Below, one piece after another: positions 14,602-24,217 of a stretch of DNA of 64,000 bases (positions within the stretch are counted from its first letter, which is position 1; each line of letters starts with the position of its first letter). This DNA is from Tubulanus polymorphus. Its lineage: Eukaryota; Nemertea; Palaeonemertea; Tubulaniformes; Tubulanidae. The notes beneath the pieces are model-generated. The model did no database searches, was not told the DNA's origin, and was given only the letters and a program-made list of their open reading frames with translations. The stretch lies in assembly GCF_964204645.1 (NCBI RefSeq), contig NC_134035.1, positions 5,580,501-5,644,500 of the forward strand, written 5' to 3'. Position numbers and translations under genes: made by a program.

Positions 14602-16043
14602 GTCCCGAAAATGCTTACTTCAACGAACCAAAACGCAACCGCGCCACCTACGTACGATTCGGAAGAGACGTCACCCACCAACAGCAGACGAACTCGGCAG
14701 CCGATAGTCAGGAGCAACACAAGACCGCGTGGTCGCAAAACGGCGAGGGATACCTCCGTTTCGGAAGGTCCGTCACGAGCGGCGCTCACCACGATCTCCA
14801 GAAGAGAGACGCCGAAAAACCGAATGACCAGATCCCGACTCCGGTCATCGACTCGGACGCTGAATCGGACGCCGTCAAGCGGTACATCCGCTTCGGTAAG
14901 CGATACATGAGATTCGGACGAAGCGGCCTCGACGACGAAAACGAACCGGACAAACGTTACATCAGATTCGGCAAAAAGGACTCAGATCAGCTGGAAAAAC
15001 GATACATCAGATTCGGTAAAAGGTTCGACGAGGGCGAAGAGGACTCCGATGACGATGATGATGAAAATATCGATGGCGACGATATCGAGAAACGGTACAC
15101 TCGTTTCGGTAAACGATACATGCGCTTCGGTAAACGAAACGACTTTTTAAGGTTCGGGGAACCGACCGAGAAGCGATACATCCGATTCGGCAAGAGAAAC
15201 GACTTCCTCAGATTCGGCAATCCGGCGGAAAAGCGATACATACGATTCGGCAAACGAAACGATTTCCTGCGATTCGGGGAGCCGGCCGAGAAAAGGTACA
15301 TGCGTTTCGGCAAGCGAAACGACTTTCTCAGATTCGGGGAACCGGCCGAAAAGCGGTACATACGATTCGGCCGCAGCGAAGGCAGTGACGACATCGACGA
15401 CGAGAAACGATACATGAGATTCGGCCGATCCGGCGACGGCGCCGACAAACGATACATTCGCTTCGGCAAAAGAAACGACTTCTTGCGATTCGGCAACGAA
15501 AAGCGATACATGCGCTTCGGTCGTAACGACGAGAGCGCCGCCGATAACAACACCGCCGCCTCGAAACGATACATACGCTTCGGCAAACGGGCCGCCGATG
15601 CCGCAGACGAGAAGAGCAAAGACAAAAACGACGTCGTCCCCGCCGAGAGTAAGATAGCCAAGAAGAGAAGCGTCCGATCGGTGAAAGAGGTGCCCGGTGC
15701 CGCCGACTCGAGCGAGGCCGACGAAGAGCTGGCCAGATTGGCGAGATACCTGAAGATGAACGAGAACGCTATGGGCGACACGATTGGTGGTTACATCCGA
15801 TTCGGCCGCGAAGAAGACGACAACGACGATTCCGACGATGAGAATGACGATTTCACGAACGCCGACAAGCGTTATATTCGATTCGGTAAGCGGTACATGC
15901 GTTTCGGGCGATCCAACAGCAACAACGATAACGACGACTTGAACGATTTCAATAAACATTTTGCCCGCGTCGCGAAAAACGTCGCCGGCTATACAAGGTT
16001 CGGCCGCGGAGGGTCGGGTACGGGGTACATCCGGTTCGGGTAA
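14602..16043 (+). CDS. RFamide neuropeptide precursor, large coding exon (YIRFa/YMRFa)
   Basis: This exon encodes 479 residues of a secreted precursor that would be cut at KR, KK and single R sites and amidated at glycine to give many short RFamides. By reading: YIRFG 11 times (two as GGYIRFG and GTGYIRFG), YMRFG 6, YTRFG 2, YVRFG 1 and YLRFG 1; that is 21 amidation-competent sites. No FMRFG is present. Five further units read NDFLRFG, but there the glycine is followed by E or N, so they cannot be amidated. Acidic spacers (Asp/Glu/Asn/Ser) separate the units, as is usual for FMRFamide-type precursors. The last peptide ends with Gly directly before TAA. The exon starts at a strong acceptor (TTTTCTCTTTGCCAG, AG at 14600-14601) in phase 1. 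No in-frame ATG precedes the first peptides, so the signal peptide must lie on an unseen upstream exon. GC and codon use are richer than in the flanks. Likely expressed in neurons; the RFamide class is certain, the exact orthology is not. Confidence 0.93.
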
Positions 16044-16690
16044 TCGGCTCCACGAACTCCGCTCCGTCGAACCGTAACCGAAAACGAAGTCTATAATACC
16101 CCTAAACCAAGCTCGTACGCATCGACTCGAAATTCCCACCGCCGCCGCCGCCGTCGTAGTCGTGTGGACATTCTGATGATTTATTTCGAAATGTTGGAAA
16201 ATGTTCTAAAAAATGTCGTTTTAATGAAGAAAAACAAAAGTGAATTTCAATGTGAACCACAGCATCAAAACGTAGCAAATAATATTAGTTGTTTTATTCT
16301 TGTGTGAAAGACTCGAGTATATATTGTTGTCTATGATGCTTGTAAAAAATATAAATGATATTTTATTAACATCGAGATTTTAGTATATGATTGATCCATA
16401 GAGTTTTTCTCCTCTAATCCGCAGAATTCGAGTTTTTGTCGTATTTCATGTTTGAATCGTTTTCATTATTTCACTCGCAAACTTATCACTATCACGAATG
16501 AATTAATTGATTTTCATATCGAAATTACATTACGTCATTTTGTGAGGATTCAATATGAATGTTCTTACAATATAGTGAAATTATAGAGTACAGGAGACCT
16601 ACAGAAGCCGAGTGATAATGATAATAATTTTTGTTTTTATCATTATTATTATCATCATCATTATTATCATTATTTATTTCCATTTAACTA
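16044..16690 (+). other. 3' untranslated and downstream sequence of the RFamide gene
   Basis: After the stop, a (GCC)n run at 16140-16152 and AT-rich sequence follow. No canonical AATAAA was found close by; AATATA at about 16349 is a possible variant polyadenylation signal. Inverted (ATAATG/CATTAT)n tracts lie at 16615-16675. Confidence 0.4.
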
Positions 16691-17888
16691 AATTACGAGA
16701 CTCGGTTACTACAATTCAGAACAAAAATAGATGTTAAACGAGCGACCCAATGCAAGCCTTTCAGGGCTGTACTGACATATAGCTTACAAGGGACTGGACC
16801 CACGTGCAATATGTGTGAGAGATGCGACTTATGAAAGTCCGAGCCCCCGTACAGAGTCACATGAGTAACCACCCCCCCCCCCCCCCACCCCAAAAAAACA
16901 CCCACGCAATAACCATAACCAGCAGACGCATCGATGTAATTCTAATACGTCGAATATGACCAATCAATCATTTAGTTTGAAACATTATTGAATACATTAG
17001 ACCGCATTATTAGGGATAGTTGAACAAGGTGTCGCGGGAAAAGTCTAATAGGGAAGTTTCCAGTTTCCAGGCACTATTTTAGGTCCCGCATTGTCGGACA
17101 GATTTTAACAACTTTCACAATAAAAAACTCATATATGAAAAATATTGATGCTTTATAAAGCTAAAAGTTAAATCTTCAGTTCCTTGTATTCGCAACATGA
17201 AGATGTTAGCATCAGTTTTTAGACATAAAAAGTCGGATCTATTGGCTACAGAGCATTACTTATGAATACACAATTCAAGCAAAACAATCTCCTCCGCCGA
17301 TCGGCTGTCGGATCCACTGTCTAGCTAACACTGTCCACAGTCTAGCTATCTCACTCGTTTGACAATAATAGAACGTTCTTTTTTGTTGGTGGTATTGCTA
17401 ACAGCTGAAACGGAGGACTTTCTCACACAGTACCGGGACAGCCGACAACACCTGCTCAAACGCTGTTGTTTATCGACGAAGGCGCGCGTGGCCGGCGATA
17501 TACCGATGAATAAAAATCGGGCGAAAGCGACGAAAAATTGACGCCGTTTCGTGGAATATACCATCTACAAACCGACGCGGAGACTGGATAGTTTTCTATA
17601 CACAGTAGAAAAACTGACTTCGGTTTTCGTGTGGTTATCGCATCTGTGGCTTTCGCCGATTGGTCGCGGTTTCTTTCGGCTCGACACCGAAAACGATTTG
17701 GCGAAAAAATAGGAAATCATCAAAAGAAACGCGAAAGCCAAGCGTGCGTTGATGCCCGAATGTTCGAAACATTTAACAACACTACGATTGAGGACAAGAT
17801 GAGAAAAATATCGCGATAAAAATTCAAAGGAGTTTTAATTTTTACCAACTGTAACTTCTGCCTTTAGGAAGTAAAGTGGTGAACCATC
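16691..17888. other. Intergenic; poly-C at 16868-16886
   Basis: No supported gene. A C-run near 16868-16886 is followed by CACCCC and A-runs. Short open frames at 17346-17820 on both strands have no domain. Confidence 0.4.
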
Positions 17889-18000
17889 AGGATCCAGTTC
17901 CACAGTTGTGAGTTAAGATTTTGACTCGGAGTTAACTCATTGAAAATTGAACTGATTTCAACTCCGAGTCAACTACAACTCACAAACTGTCAAACATGAT
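17889..18000. repeat. Rep-A palindromic repeat copy
   Basis: Begins GGATCCAGTTCCACAGTTG; the centre has GTTAACTCATTGAAAATTGAAC; the right arm holds ACTCACAAACTGT. The two halves are imperfect reverse complements. This family recurs at 19598, 44484, 55618 and 56993. Confidence 0.7.
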
Positions 18001-18239
18001 GCTGGAAGATCTCGAATTCACAGTTTTCTAATATACTTAATGCCTCACGATAAAAGAAAATTGACAAAAAATAGAAGAGTTTATTGCCGCAACAACGATT
18101 AATCTACTTCTTAACGGCCGTCAGCATCAGGAAAGTAAGGATAAAGGAGATTCGTCAAAATCTTATTGATCACGATATCGATTACTCAATAAACTTCAGA
18201 TCAGTCAAGAAGATACACAATATCCCTGTGTAAGATGGG

Positions 18240-18392
18240 TAGGAGAGAAATCCCGCAATAATCTCAGCCAAAGATGTATAGTAAGTCAGTACGCCTGATG
18301 GTGGCTGATAGTAGCCGAAACGTTGCTCAAATATTTAGAAACTTTTACATAAGAAATGTGCATCTTTGGTTGCATTAATTCTCTCGCACTGC
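18240..18392 (+). mobile_element. Rep-H element with the best hammerhead-like core
   Basis: The inverted ends AATCCCGCAATAATCTCAGC with CAAAGATG (left) and CATCTTTGGTTGCATTAATTC (right) define a palindromic element. Its centre reads CTGATGGT, GGCT-GATAGT-AGCC, GAAACG (18295-18322). The four-base-pair stem between CTGATG and GAAA is perfect, as in hammerhead helix II. The cleavage-side helices could not be identified. Confidence 0.6.
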
Positions 18393-18445
18393 GGTATCAG
18401 AGGCTTAGCTGACCTGGCCTCAAGGTTTAAATGTGACTGACCGAC

Positions 18446-18661
18446 AAGAAACGAGCAGTTGAAACTTCGCCTTCGCGTCAAATTAGATCGGGATCGGACA
18501 ATATGTTTATCATGCCGAACTATAGACTTAGCATCTTTGGCAGACGATCTTTCACATATCTTGTTCCCACTCTTCGAAATGCTCTACCCAAAAAAATAAG
18601 TCACGAACCCGATTTTGAAAAATTCAGAAGACTCCTAAAACTGTTTACTGGATTACTTTAA
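18446..18661 (+). pseudogene. LINE reverse-transcriptase ORF, C-terminal remnant
   Basis: A 71-codon open stretch ends in TAA at 18659-18661. It includes GRRSFTYLVPTLRNALPKKI, then a spacing of acidic and aromatic residues to FEKFRRLLK. This is the conserved C-terminal tail of many non-LTR retrotransposon ORF2 proteins (pattern GxRSFxxxxPxLWNxLPxxI...FKxxLK). No start or upstream RT domain is attached, so this is a truncated 3' end of a dead element. It follows a Rep-H copy by about 50 bases. Confidence 0.7.
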
Positions 18662-18739
18662 AGCGCATTTGAACATCGAAACTGTGACATTGGCGTTAAA
18701 TAGATATCATTTCATAATCTGTGTCATCAAATTGGTGCT

Positions 18740-18790
18740 AACTTCGGAGCACCGCAAGGTTCTGTCTTCGGACCGATATTATATCTATAG
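18740..18790 (+). pseudogene. Reverse-transcriptase active-site-region fragment
   Basis: Reads GAPQGSVFGPILYL before a stop at 18788. This matches the G(V/A)PQGSVLGPxLF motif of RT palm domains. It lies downstream of the C-terminal fragment at 18446-18661, so the two cannot be one collinear ORF: either two insertions or a rearrangement. Confidence 0.65.
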
Positions 18791-20359
18791 AAATAAATCA
18801 TTGCATTAGCGCACATCTCCGATGTCCCTATAGTTTTCGATCCTCGCGAAAAGCTTACAAAATCACAAACTAGTTTAAGATATCGTGATTACAGAATAAG
18901 CGAACTTTGAAGACAGAGCCAATGAACTGCATTCACATTTCAAAAACTTACAATTTCTTTTCTTATAGAGGATGATATAGTCATGTTTCAATGAACTATA
19001 ACGGATAGAAACAATTATCAGGCTTTCAGATATAAGACTATAAAAAGAGCTATGAGAGTTATAACTAAAAGGTAACACGAGCCATTTTCTAGTAGAGTGA
19101 CATTAATGCACTAGAATTTGACTCAAATGTATACTAATCAAATCCAACTCTCAGTTGAACTTACATCGAAACCTTAGAGCTGGATCCAAATAGATAATTG
19201 CATTTTTTTATTCTTTCATTTGCTGAAAAGCTCTTAAGTTGCATTTCGCTATCAATAGAAACATCGAATGTCATTCGACAAACAGTTTCTTTGTTTTGTT
19301 GCTATGGAAATAAAATCTATTTTTGCCGTGAAAAGTGGCTCTTGGAATCGCTAATTAACTATTTTGATATCAACCATGAAATTTTCTTTCATGGCAAGAC
19401 TTATGATTATCATCAGGAGAAAACGTCGTCATGCAGACTATACAGTCAAACTAGCTTTTTAGTGCGGATCTATGTACGGATAACAGATAATCCCTAATTC
19501 TACGGATTAATCATAATTCGTATCAACGATGATTTAACCCGTGCTTAACCCGTATACAATAGTCGGTTTAAAGATGTTTAAGTTACCTACTCAAAAATCA
19601 GGACCCAGTTCCACAGTTGCGAGTTACATCGGTTAACTCTGAGTTAAAGTTGAGTTCATTTTCAATGAGTTAATAAATCTTAAATCGAAACTGTTGAACT
19701 GGACCGATGTGGCTACAATAAGGACACGTGTCGAAAATACGAAAAAGATACCATTTTTGTAATGAGCTCGAGACTATGACATGAGACGGAGTCTCACATT
19801 GACCACGCATTAACCTCGATTACAATTGTCTTATATTCATTTTTCAATACAGTCGACATGTTCCTGACAGCTGATACGGATTACACGATAGGTTTTACAT
19901 TTTCGAAATCGGACAACGGGATCGCGTATTTGTCTAAGGGAATAAACAAAAATACGGATAACGTAATACGAATTAGGGACTGAATTTTCGAAAGGGAATA
20001 TGAGTGAAATGAACGAATTTATTTTGCATTTCAAATAAATGTTGGTTTATAAAAGTTTATAAAGAATTTGTTACGGAATATTCACTATTATTAGATCTCG
20101 GGAAGGGAATAACTCCCCCCCCCCCAAAAAAAAAGAAATCATCGGTTCCAGCGAAAGTTACCGTCAATATACATCGTTCATATCATATATCATATATCAT
20201 GTATCATATATCATATATCATATGCCAAATACCATATACCATATATCATATACCAAATACCATATACCATATATCTATTTCCAGAATAATTTACATCAAT
20301 ATACAAAGAATCACAATAATGATTATAGTAATAAGAACGATTCGTTCGCACGGTCGTTG
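18791..20359. other. Intergenic; Rep-A copy 19598-19705 and ATATC microsatellite
   Basis: No supported gene before the Ly6 pair. 19598-19705 is a Rep-A copy (GGACCCAGTTCCACAGTTG ... GAACTGGACC). 20177-20280 is a degenerate (CATATAT/CATATACCAAATAC)n tract. C-run at 20116-20124. Confidence 0.5.
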
Positions 20360-20368
20360 TATATAAAA
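20360..20368 (+). promoter_or_regulatory. Possible TATA box of the upstream Ly6 gene
   Basis: TATATAAAA, about 290 bases before the ATG at 20653, would place the transcription start near 20390 and give a 5' untranslated region of about 260 bases. The link is positional only; the region is AT-rich, so the match could be chance. Confidence 0.35.
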
Positions 20369-20652
20369 CTATATCGTCGAATACAATTCAAATACTCAAT
20401 CATAACAGATTCCAATTAGGCTGTTTAAGCGAGCGCAATTCTGCGATATAGGAATAGGTTTTGGATCGGTCGGTAGTCATAGTGAACGTGAAAGCATTGA
20501 TTATTAATACAGTACAATACGCGTGTCTGTTGGTTCTCTCTGTCTCCATCTCCCTGTCGCTATACGGGATGGTGGTGATGGTGGTGGCTGCAGCTGAACG
20601 CGTATCAAACTGTTGCGTTTCCACAGTATTATTTCATTGAAAGAGAAAGATC

Positions 20653-22944
20653 ATGATTCTCTGCGTTGTTCAACTCCTCGTCGGGGCCATGTTTCCAGGT
20701 TTGTACCATAATATTGCAATCTTTCTTCACGATATTCCGTAGTTACACGTTTGGGTAAAAGTGCAGATCCGCACCTCTCGTGATTGACGCAATCTGCTGA
20801 ATGCCAGAATCCTGGCTAAAATCTTTCTACTCTCTAGTGAAGATATCTTAAAATTAACCAATGGCAATGTACTGAATTGCTGATGACATTTTGAATCTGA
20901 AACAATGATATTTAACGTAATTGATTGAACCGTTTACGCGGAGAGGTGCGGATCTGCACTTTTACCCACGTTTGTTCCGAGTATATCAGATGTATATGTT
21001 TATAGAAAAAGTCGAAATGACACTAACTAGCGATATTAACATGCAGGGCCGTACCTTTTGAATTTTTTTTTGGTGGGGTAGAGAAACCCAAAAATGCGGT
21101 TCTATAGGATATAACAATGATATTTGCAAAAGGACACTTTTCCAAACTGCCCCCTTGCCCCCTGCTAATTGTTAATACGTCAGGTCGGGGACTGCAACCT
21201 TAAGGGCGACGGGTAATCATGAATAAAATGTCGCCAAGATATTTGGAGAACCAGTAACGGAAGTGAAAAAAAGAAAATAGAAGATGCCTTGTTATCATAT
21301 ACATTACGAGATAATGTCCGGTGAAACGACTTAAACACATGTTTTATAGGTATTTGCGAGTGTCTTAATTGTATCACGTGCGACTCGGGTGTGGCGTCGA
21401 ATCGTTTCAGCTCTAAATGCGTCACGGAGAACGATATTAAAAACCACGTTCCAAATTTAACGGCAACCTGCAACAACAACCCGACGATTACGCCATTATG
21501 CTACGTACGTATATGCAACGACAGAAATAAACAACTTGCTCTTTAAATAATTGTTGATGACGGGTGTGATTGGTTGAGAAACGTCGACACTTCATACCCA
21601 AAACAAACCCGATTATTTCAGCTAATAATATGGATGATTGCATCTCTTTATTTCTCCTGGCTTGAATAGTTTAATATGTCCCTTATACAGAACCCACCAG
21701 TCACGCCTGCCGCGAACGAATAAGACGGTTCGATTTCGAAATCGGAAATTCAAGTACAGATATACTTGGATGGTCCCTGTCAAAATAGCAGAATTTCTCG
21801 TTTAAATCGAAGTATACACAATGGGGTAGTCATCACATAGATATGAGAGCGACGTTCCCAATGATCGTACGGTGTAGTTTTACTGAAAATTGATTTAACT
21901 AATAAGAAAAGTTGATTCGAATTCAATCGAAATGTAGAAGAAATTGAAGCGCGGTAACCGCGTAACCACTGGCGAACCTGGCGGATCCTCGCCTGCCATA
22001 CGTGGAATCCTCGATTGCCACAGTGGCGGTGCGGGTACCCGATTGGAAATTTTGGTTCCGGCAGGAGTAAACAATCTCCTATCCGGTCTGAAAGGCGAAG
22101 CGATTGTGATTGGTGCGAAAACATCAATGTCGAAGATCACTAGAATATAGCTACCGTTTGACTTATAGATCACAATATCCGTGATGAGACAATACGAGTA
22201 AAAAATCCCACAAAAGATAAATTACTGACTAGAAAAGTTTATTCAAAATACTAGAAATATTTCGGGTGGTCGATAACATTACATTTCTGTATTAATACAC
22301 TGCACATTTATTTGAAGAGTTTGACATATCGTGACGTTTTCTCGACAATTTTTCCTCGCGAATTCGTAAAATGAAACATCTGTACGAAAAAAAATATTTT
22401 ACACCGAAAAACGGTGTTAAGTAACCACCCGAAATATTCCTATATATTCGAATAAACTTTTAAGTCGACTTACGATTGTGGGATTTCTACGATTGTGGGA
22501 TTATTATCAACTTATTTCGTTTAGTTCGGATTCTACAAAGACGAAAATAGAAAACAGCAAGCTATACGTGGCTGCGAGATCAGCGGAAAGTGCACCTCAT
22601 CCTGTAAACTACCGATGAAGGACAACAACATGATCGTAACGTATTCCATTTTTCATTCTACTCATTTTTGCCGTATGGCTGATTGTACGGAAGCGATACG
22701 GAAAAACTCAAATAAAAAAAAAATGACTTTATTGATCCTTAAATATTATATTATGTTGGGCGACAATATATAGAAATGAGTTACGGCTTCAATAGATTCT
22801 CAAAGTTATTTTTCTCGTTTATATGCATAGGTACGATGCTGTAAAGGAGACAACTGTAACACGATGACTGCCACAGCGTTCGTCAACCGTCCACGATTAC
22901 AGACAGTCGTTCTTCTGACATCTATCGCATTCGTATTATCATAA
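20653..22944 (+). CDS. Ly6/uPAR (three-finger) family protein, gene 1 of tandem pair
   Basis: Assembled by reading splice sites: exons 20653-20698, 21350-21504, 22525-22635 and 22831-22944 (426 bases, 141 residues). Intron phases are 1, 0, 0; all introns are GT-AG. Residues 1-15 are a short signal peptide (MILCVVQLLVGAMFP). The body has the Ly6 pattern LNCITCDSG, KC, CNNNP, LCY, IRGCE and CCKGDNCN, closed by the CC-x(4)-CN signature. The C-terminus is a hydrophobic stretch with almost no charge, consistent with a GPI-anchor signal. Gene 2 downstream shares the architecture and many motifs, so the two arose by duplication. This copy has two extra cysteines (CEC near the N-terminus and SSC in exon 3), giving 12 rather than 10, which suggests an additional disulfide. 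Ly6 proteins bind receptors, channels or other surface proteins; the partner cannot be told from sequence. AATAAA lies at 23175-23180. Confidence 0.88.
20753..20967. mobile_element. MITE in Ly6 gene 1 intron 1
   Basis: 215 bp, with inverted ends GGGTAAAAGTGCAGATCCGC / GCGGATCTGCACTTTTACCC continuing to CACCTCTC, about 27 bp. It is flanked on both sides by the hexamer ACGTTT (20747-20752 and 20968-20973), a convincing target duplication. Non-coding. The superfamily is not assigned. Confidence 0.85.
21676..22065. repeat. Dispersed repeats in Ly6 gene 1 intron 2
   Basis: 21676-21830 matches 63718-63900 (CCCTTA..A..ACC.ACC, GCCTGCCG.GAACGAAT, AGAATTTCTCGTT.AAATC). 21900-22065 is a Rep-F copy with GATTGCCACAGTGG, related to 41219-41340 and, inverted, to 50785-50905. 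Confidence 0.6.
22203..22486. mobile_element. Imperfect inverted-repeat MITE in Ly6 gene 1 intron 2
   Basis: Left arm: AAAATCCCACAA, then AAAAGTTTATTC and ATATTTCGGGTGGT. Right arm: ACCACCCGAAATATTCC, GAATAAACTTTT, then TTGTGGGATTT. Arms of about 70 bp surround an AT-rich non-coding centre. A second GATTGTGGGATT follows at 22490. Confidence 0.65.
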
Positions 22945-22964
22945 CGAGCCTCACCAGCTGAAAA

Positions 22965-23370
22965 TAATTCCTATAAAACCCGCGCATCTAGTAGTACTCA
23001 AGTATTGGTCATTGTTAACTGTGTCAAATAACGAAAATGAACTGACGAATGAAAATAGTTGTATATATGCTTTGTCCGGGAAGTGATGCTTTTTCAACCC
23101 GTCAACTAAAAATCATTCCATAAAAACCTGCGCATCTAGTACTTAAAGTATGGTCAATGTTAACTGTGTCAAAAAATAAACTGACGAATTAAAATAGTTG
23201 TATATATATATATTCTTTGTTGGAGAAGTAATGCTTTTACACCTACAACCAAAAAATGCTTCCTCAAAGACCAACGCTAGCTAGTAGCTATCTAGTAGTA
23301 CCGGCTTACGTTAAATGTGTAAACTATGTATTTATTCAACTAACAAAATAAACTAACTAATAAATAATAT
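22965..23370 (+). repeat. Triplicated segment in the 3' region of Ly6 gene 1
   Basis: Three imperfect copies of about 125-140 bases, each with CGCGCATCTAGTAGTA-like, GTTAACTGTGTCAAA, AACTGACGAAT, then ATAGTTGTATATAT and GAAGTAATGCTTTT phrases. The first polyadenylation signal AATAAA (23175) falls in copy 2; further AATAAA hexamers are at 23345-23368 in copy 3. Alternative poly(A) sites are therefore possible. Confidence 0.7.
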
Positions 23371-24217
23371 GTTGTTTTCTTTTGTTGGAGAAATAATGCC
23401 TTTCCAAGTACCCGAGAAACGAATCTTGTCTATGCCATTGGCAAATGTGGCAAATTCTTGCATTTCTGGAGGAATTTGTCCATCGACCTGTTTCTACTGG
23501 GAATGTATGATTGGTGGTACGTAATTTAGATAAATTATTTATCCGACTATCAGACAATCCAAAGACATATAAATCTTCAAGCTTGATATTGTCTTTAAAA
23601 GTAGCATAATATTAACCCTTAAAGGAATCTCTCAAGGCAGCTCTCCAGTTTTTTCATATATTACGTATTGGTCACTGAGGCGCTATTCGACAAAAGCCAA
23701 TTTGCATTGGAAAAGATTGTCTATCCCAAACATTGTTAAGGCCAACTAAATACTATTTAAGATTTAAGACCAGTCTTGGACTCAAGTAAATGACTATGCT
23801 ACGGGACTCTGGGCATTAGGAAAAGAAACCTGAACAGCCTCGCAAACATAAGACCACTTCGTAGATATTTTAGTAGTTTACATTGTAGTTTAGATAAAGG
23901 GGAATTAATTATGACCGGTGCAATAAATTGCCACAGCTATTATACAGCCCATCAGTCAGTAATATACGTGGTCACGTTCCCGGTGTATACATGCATTGAC
24001 TCGTAGCGGGGATTCGTAAGTTTTATCGAAATTATTTTGTCAACAGCCGATCGAAGACAGCAGCTAAAGAGCAATGATTACATAAATGTCGAGTGTGAAT
24101 TACATACACGGAGGTTTATAGACTGGATTTTTGTGGTAGTCATAGCATTTATCAAGGTATCGATCTGCGATAGAACAGTCTAACACGATACTCGGCCGCC
24201 GCAGTCGATCGACGACG
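23371..24217. other. Intergenic between the two Ly6 genes
   Basis: Presumably holds the promoter of gene 2; no TATA box is clear. 23745-23800 is a partial Rep-B copy (AAGATTTAAGACCAGTCTTGGAC). A short stretch near 23622-23650 translates to KGISQGSS, faintly RT-like, but is too short to call. Confidence 0.4.

Noticed and set aside
14987-16139. Antisense frames of 264 and 330 codons over the RFamide exon
   Set aside because: Mirror frames of the repetitive GC-biased coding exon; the sense frame has clear processing sites.
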